Under the pieces are notes generated by a model that saw only the letters and a program-made list of their open reading frames with translations, was not told the origin of the DNA and searched no databases. The translations under genes and the position numbers were made by a program. Shown piece after piece: positions 60,301-64,000 of a stretch of 64,000 nucleotides of DNA. Position 1 is the first letter of the stretch. Each line of letters begins with the position of its first letter. This stretch comes from Pseudomonadota bacterium (GTDB lineage: Bacteria; Pseudomonadota; Alphaproteobacteria; Rhizobiales; Rhizobiaceae), in assembly GCA_023416545.1 (NCBI GenBank), contig JAEZHO010000253.1:1-64000 (forward strand), read 5' to 3'.

Positions 60301-61021
60301 GATCGTCTCCCAGGTAGGCGCGCACGACATCAGGATCCCGCAACACGTCGTCCGTCGGTCCGTCGGCAATCTTGCGGCCGGCATTCATCACCACGCAACG
60401 GCCGCACAGCGCCCGGATCGCATCCATGACATGCTCTACCAGCAGGATCGTCGTACCGCGCCGTTCCAGCGACCGGATGAGATCGATGCCGGTGCGCAAT
60501 TCGGTCGGGTTGAGGCCCGCGAGCCACTCGTCGAGCAGCAGAAGGTCGGGTTCGGCGGCAAGCGCGCGGGCAAGCTCCATGCGCTTCTGGTCGATATAGG
60601 TGAGGTCGCTCGCCTTCTCGTCGGCGCGCTGCGCGAGGCCGACCTCCTGCAGGTGGTGCAGCGCGCGTTCGCGGGCCGCACTGCCCCACAGCTTGTGCCT
60701 GCCGAAAGCAAGCGCGGTCTCGACATTCTCCGCCACGGTCAGCGAAGGTAGGGCCCGCACCAACTGGAAGGTCCGGGCGACGCCCTTTCGCGCGATCCTG
60801 TGAGGCGAGAGGCCCTGGATCGGCTCGCCTTTGAGGGCGATCACTCCCTGCGTCGGCGCGAAGAAGCCCGAGATCATGTTCATCACGGTGGTCTTGCCGG
60901 AGCCGTTCGGTCCAAGCAGCCCCATCACCTCGCCCGCATTCAGCGAGAAGCTCAGGTCGTTGACGGCGGTCAGCCCGCCGAAGCGCTTGGTAATGCCGGA
61001 AAGGGCCAGGATCTCGCTCAT
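60293..61021 (-). CDS. livG: Branched-chain-type ABC transporter ATP-binding protein LivG
   Basis: A 242-residue ATPase. Walker A is GPNGSGKTTVMN and the H-loop LLVEHVMD is normal, but the signature reads LTYIDQKRMELARAL rather than LSYGQQ, and Walker B is LLLLDEWLAGLNPTE with Trp where Pro is usual. These changes may mark a subfamily rather than loss of activity. ATG 61021 overlaps the livM stop (ATGA); the frame stays open further upstream inside livM and is rejected. Confidence 0.88.
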   Translation of the reverse strand: MSEILALSGITKRFGGLTAVNDLSFSLNAGEVMGLLGPNGSGKTTVMNMISGFFAPTQGVIALKGEPIQGLSPHRIARKGVARTFQLVRALPSLTVAENVETALAFGRHKLWGSAARERALHHLQEVGLAQRADEKASDLTYIDQKRMELARALAAEPDLLLLDEWLAGLNPTELRTGIDLIRSLERRGTTILLVEHVMDAIRALCGRCVVMNAGRKIADGPTDDVLRDPDVVRAYLGDDHA

Positions 61022-61974
61022 CGCGTCGCCTCCGATACAGCGGCCGGCGCCTTCGCGGCCGATCGTCTGGAGACCATCGTCTCGACCGCGGCCAGCACGC
61101 CCTTCGGCAACACGAAGACGATGGCGATGAAGATGAGGCCGAGAATGATGGGATAGTGGTTCGGGAAATTGGCCGAGAGCCATTCGAACAGAAGGAAGAG
61201 AGGGATGGCGCCCAGCAGCGGGCCCCAGAGCCGGTTCGCACCGCCCAGCAGGGCCATGATTAGCGTCAGGAACGACGTCGTCGGGTTGAAGACGATGCTG
61301 GGCTCGATATAGGTCCAGCGCGGCGCCTGGATCGCACCGACCAGGGTGATGATGACCGCGCTGATCGAGAAGAGCGCGAGCTTCACGCCGGCGATGTTGA
61401 TGCCGCAATGGCTCGCAACCACCTCGTCATCGCCGATAACCTTGAGAGCAAGTCCCAGCCGGCTGCGGCCGATCGCCCAGGAAAACAGAATGGTCGCAGC
61501 CGCAAGACCGAGCAGCTGCCAGTAGATGCCTTCGGGCGTCACCGGCAGGAAGATGTATCTTCCGAGCGTGCCGGTGATGTTGACTTCGTACCAGGTGACG
61601 AGCTGCCGCACGAGTTCGGCAAGGCCGAAGCTGAAGATGACGAAGTAGACGCCCGCGAGCCTGAGCGTCGCAAGGCCCACGACGAGCGCGACGGCAAGTC
61701 CGACCAGCGCGGCTGCGACAAGGACGAGCGCATAGGGCAGGACTTCGCTGAGGACGCTCACGGTATAGGCGCCGATCCCGAAGAAGGCGACGGTCGCCAG
61801 CGATACGTAGCGCGTCGGACCCGAGAACAGGCCCCAGGCGGTGGCCATCACCACATAGCCGGTCATGCCGATCATCAGCGTGACGGCATACTCGCCAGCA
61901 TAGAGCGGAAGACAGGCGAGCGCTGCGAGCAGGGCCAGGAAGAAGATGGCGAAGCCGAGATGCTTCAGGGTCAT
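61018..61974 (-). CDS. livM: Branched-chain-type ABC transporter permease LivM
   Basis: A 318-residue permease with about ten helices. GPTRYVSLATVAFFGIGAY and LKVIGDDEVVASHCGIN are the LivM-type segments, the second being the cytoplasmic coupling loop. It overlaps livH upstream and livG downstream by four bases each. Partner of LivH. Confidence 0.92.
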   Translation of the reverse strand: MTLKHLGFAIFFLALLAALACLPLYAGEYAVTLMIGMTGYVVMATAWGLFSGPTRYVSLATVAFFGIGAYTVSVLSEVLPYALVLVAAALVGLAVALVVGLATLRLAGVYFVIFSFGLAELVRQLVTWYEVNITGTLGRYIFLPVTPEGIYWQLLGLAAATILFSWAIGRSRLGLALKVIGDDEVVASHCGINIAGVKLALFSISAVIITLVGAIQAPRWTYIEPSIVFNPTTSFLTLIMALLGGANRLWGPLLGAIPLFLLFEWLSANFPNHYPIILGLIFIAIVFVLPKGVLAAVETMVSRRSAAKAPAAVSEATR

Positions 61975-62843
61975 CGCGTGGATCTCCCGAACAGGCCGGC
62001 CGGACGCCAGAGCAGAACGGCCAGGAAGATGACGTAGGTGGCGGCAAGCGTGAGGCCCGGATCGAGGTAGGAGGCCACGAAGGTCTCCACGAGCCCGAGG
62101 ATCAGACCGGCCGAAAGGGCACCCAGGATGTTGCCGACGCCACCCATGATGACCACGACCAGCGCCTTCATGGTGAAGACGACCCCGGCCGTGGCCGTGA
62201 ACGTCTGGTAGGTGGAGATGACAACTCCGCCCGCCGCCGCCAGGCCGCAGCCGATCGCGAAGGCGAAGCGGGCCGCCCGGTTGACGTCGATGCCGACCAG
62301 CGGCGCGGACTTCGGCGCGACTGCCACGGCGCGCAGCGCCGTACCCCAGAGCGTCCGGGTGAGAAGCAGATAAAGTCCACCGCCGACGACGATTGCGAGC
62401 CCGAGCGCGAGAAGCCGGTTGGCGGCGACCACCGCGCCGAGGACTTCGACGCCGACATTCAGGTAGTTGTAGCTGGTATAGTTCGAGCCGAAGACGACCA
62501 GCATCACACCCTGGATCACGAATAGCAGGCCGAAGGTCGCAAGGATGGAATCGATTTCCAGGTTCTCACGGCTTGCCGAGCGCAGCACGAGCGGCCTCAG
62601 CATCAAACCGTAGATGACGTAGCCGAAGGCGAACCCGATCGGACCCGCGATGAGCAGGCCGAGCACGGGGTCGATCCCAAACTGGCCATAGAGAACATAG
62701 GCCAGGAAGGCGGCGGCGATGATCGTCTCGCCATAGGCAAGGTTCATGATCCTTGCGATGCCGTACTGGATCGTCAGCCCCATGGCGATCAGCGCATAGG
62801 TTCCTCCAAGCACCAATCCGGAGATGAGGGTGGTGGTGAGCAT
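61971..62843 (-). CDS. livH: Branched-chain-type ABC transporter permease LivH
   Basis: A 290-residue permease with about eight helices. It opens TTTLISGLVLGGTYALIAMG, and the coupling loop contains LRAVAVAPKSAPLVGIDVN. AAGGAGCAGGCA precedes ATG 62843, ruling out a longer in-frame reading to 63107 that crosses a hairpin. Located 158 bases after the binding-protein gene. Confidence 0.92.
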   Translation of the reverse strand: MLTTTLISGLVLGGTYALIAMGLTIQYGIARIMNLAYGETIIAAAFLAYVLYGQFGIDPVLGLLIAGPIGFAFGYVIYGLMLRPLVLRSASRENLEIDSILATFGLLFVIQGVMLVVFGSNYTSYNYLNVGVEVLGAVVAANRLLALGLAIVVGGGLYLLLTRTLWGTALRAVAVAPKSAPLVGIDVNRAARFAFAIGCGLAAAGGVVISTYQTFTATAGVVFTMKALVVVIMGGVGNILGALSAGLILGLVETFVASYLDPGLTLAATYVIFLAVLLWRPAGLFGRSTR

Positions 62844-62945
62844 TGCCTGCTCCTTCTTGCGGGTTCGGCCCTGACGCGCATGTGCCGCCAGATACTGTTC
62901 CGGATGCCAGCCGGAAAATGGCCGGCAAGACGCGGATGTCGCATA

Positions 62946-62974
62946 CCTCCCTCCCCGATTGTCGGGGAGGGAGG
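62946..62974 (-). terminator. Hairpin between livK and livH
   Basis: A perfect 12-base stem (CCTCCCTCCCCG with its complement) and a 5-base loop, 27 bases after the livK stop. No T-run follows, so it more likely stabilises the livK mRNA end or attenuates read-through than fully terminates. Confidence 0.55.
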
Positions 62975-63001
62975 AAGGCGCGGATAGCGCCTGTTGCGTC
63001 G

Positions 63002-64000
63002 TTACTTCTTCCAGGCCGGCCGCGGGATGACCGCCTGTGCGGCGCCCGGACGGTCGGACGGCGCGACGGCGACGAACTGGCCGTTCTGCCACTGCCCGGC
63101 CCACCAAAGGTCCCGAAGCTGGTTGTCCTCGAGCTTGGTCTCGCCGAGCACGGTCTGGAAGGTCCCGGAGGCGATTTCCTCGGAAACGGCCTCGCGGTCG
63201 AGCCCCTTGCGCTTGATGGCTTCCTGCAGCATTTCCAGCGAAGCGTAGGTGATTACGCTGGCCCAGTAGTCCGGAGCCTTGCCGGTCGCTGCCTCGTGAC
63301 GCTTGCGATAGTCCGCGATGGTCTCGCTGGCCCCGTCGATGCCCCCGATCCCCATGATGCCGTCGATCGCATCACCATTGTTCTTGGCATAGATCGGGAA
63401 GGCCGTGCCGACGCCGAAATAGAGGACCTTGGGATTGAAATCGGCAACCTGGGCCTGCTGCGTCAGCGCGAAGGTTTCCGGCGGATAGGAGAAGGCGATG
63501 AAGGTATCCGCGCCGCTCGCCTTCGCCTCGTTGATCATCGGCGTGAAGTCGGTGGTGCCGACCGGGTATGTCTTGTCGTAGACGACTTCGATCCCTGCTT
63601 CCTGGAAGGAGGGCCGGGCGGCATTGACGAGGTCGATGCCGAAGCCGTCGGCGATCGAGATCATCGCGACCTTCTTGTTGATCGTCCCCTTGTCGGCCGC
63701 ATCGGTCAGGACCTTGGCCAGCGCGCCGGTATAGTCATGACCGCCGCCGAGCATCCAGAAGCTTTTCTTCCAGCGCTGCACGAATTCGGGCGCCTTGTCG
63801 GTCACCGAAGTGGCGGCGAGGTGCGGATAGCCGTAGCGGTCGAGCAGCGGTGCCGCGGCCAGGTTGTAGCCGGTGCTCCACGGCGGCAGGATGAAATCGA
63901 CTTCGTCCTGGGTTGCGAGGCGCTGCAAGGCCCGCACGAGTTCCTCCGCGGAGGAACGGTCGTCATATTCCACGACTTCGATCGGCAGCCGCTTGCCGTC
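63002..64000 (-). CDS. livK: Branched-chain-type ABC transporter binding protein LivK (right-edge partial)
   Basis: The C-terminal 332 residues of a periplasmic binding protein of the Leu/Ile/Val-binding type; the frame is open through the right edge, so the start and signal peptide are outside. LPPWSTGYNLAAAPLL and TKAPEFVQ-like residues (seen as VTDKAPEFVQRW) form the hinge and ligand cleft, and IADGFGIDLVNAARP lies in the second lobe. This class often binds aromatic acids or amides as well as amino acids; the downstream aldehyde dehydrogenase hints at an aromatic compound. Confidence 0.88.
   Translation of the reverse strand, partial: DGKRLPIEVVEYDDRSSAEELVRALQRLATQDEVDFILPPWSTGYNLAAAPLLDRYGYPHLAATSVTDKAPEFVQRWKKSFWMLGGGHDYTGALAKVLTDAADKGTINKKVAMISIADGFGIDLVNAARPSFQEAGIEVVYDKTYPVGTTDFTPMINEAKASGADTFIAFSYPPETFALTQQAQVADFNPKVLYFGVGTAFPIYAKNNGDAIDGIMGIGGIDGASETIADYRKRHEAATGKAPDYWASVITYASLEMLQEAIKRKGLDREAVSEEIASGTFQTVLGETKLEDNQLRDLWWAGQWQNGQFVAVAPSDRPGAAQAVIPRPAWKK

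Overview
The window looks like an Alphaproteobacterium of the Hyphomicrobiales (Rhizobiales), most like the Rhizobiaceae. The DNA is GC-rich throughout with dense two-strand coding. Markers of that order are a glpR-D-S-T-P-Q-U-V glycerol locus, DUF982 and DUF992 proteins, a carboxyspermidine route to polyamines, and repeated promoters of the EcfG (general stress sigma factor) type. The genus cannot be settled from the sequence alone. No insertion sequence, prophage, CRISPR array, rRNA or tRNA gene was recognised; the region reads as ordinary chromosome or stable replicon.

Layout. 1-10.9 kb: one-direction exopolysaccharide block (end of a membrane protein, GNAT protein, Wzz/GumC-like chain-length protein, Wzy-like polymerase, polysaccharide deacetylase, three glycosyltransferases, secreted glycosidase-like protein), mostly joined by ATGA/GTGA overlaps. 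11.1-15.7 kb: stress and membrane block with small proteins, a DUF892 ferritin-like protein, and a phospholipase D / YbhN-like / endonuclease-exonuclease-phosphatase trio resembling E. coli ybhP-clsB-ybhN. 15.8-18.4 kb: cyanide-insensitive-type cytochrome bd oxidase with a tiny DUF2474 subunit. 18.5-30 kb: MFS transporter, TetR regulator, two aminotransferases, LLM flavoenzyme, DUF763 protein, sulfite-oxidase-like protein, valine-catabolism enzymes (mmsB, acyl-CoA dehydrogenase), molybdate transporter modBC without modA. 30.1-38.3 kb: second DUF892 protein, then a uronate cluster (Gfo/Idh dehydrogenase, uxaC, TRAP transporter, GntR regulator, kduI, kdgF). 38.3-47.7 kb: DUF4112 protein and small acidic protein, then the complete glycerol locus. 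47.7-58 kb: ureidoglycine aminohydrolase-like bicupin, stress-type flavin protein, DUF982, carboxyspermidine dehydrogenase/decarboxylase, DUF992, galE, second TRAP transporter, TerC. 58-64 kb: aldehyde dehydrogenase downstream of a livKHMGF-type ABC transporter running off the right edge.

How it works together. The most striking pattern is regulatory. Eight sites matching the alphaproteobacterial EcfG/RpoE2 promoter consensus (GGAAC-N16/17-CGTT) lie just upstream of stress-type genes, seven of them with exactly 17 bases between GGAAC and GTT. Two are superimposed on opposite strands (14876-14902) and drive divergent genes of the membrane-lipid trio. Another places the start codon of the phospholipase D gene. 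A second regulatory signature is a set of helically phased TTCGTT / CGAAAG repeats around glpR and glpD that look like GlpR operators. The catabolic clusters carry their own regulators and transporters, which fits a soil or plant-associated generalist living on sugar acids, glycerol, organic acids and possibly aromatic aldehydes.
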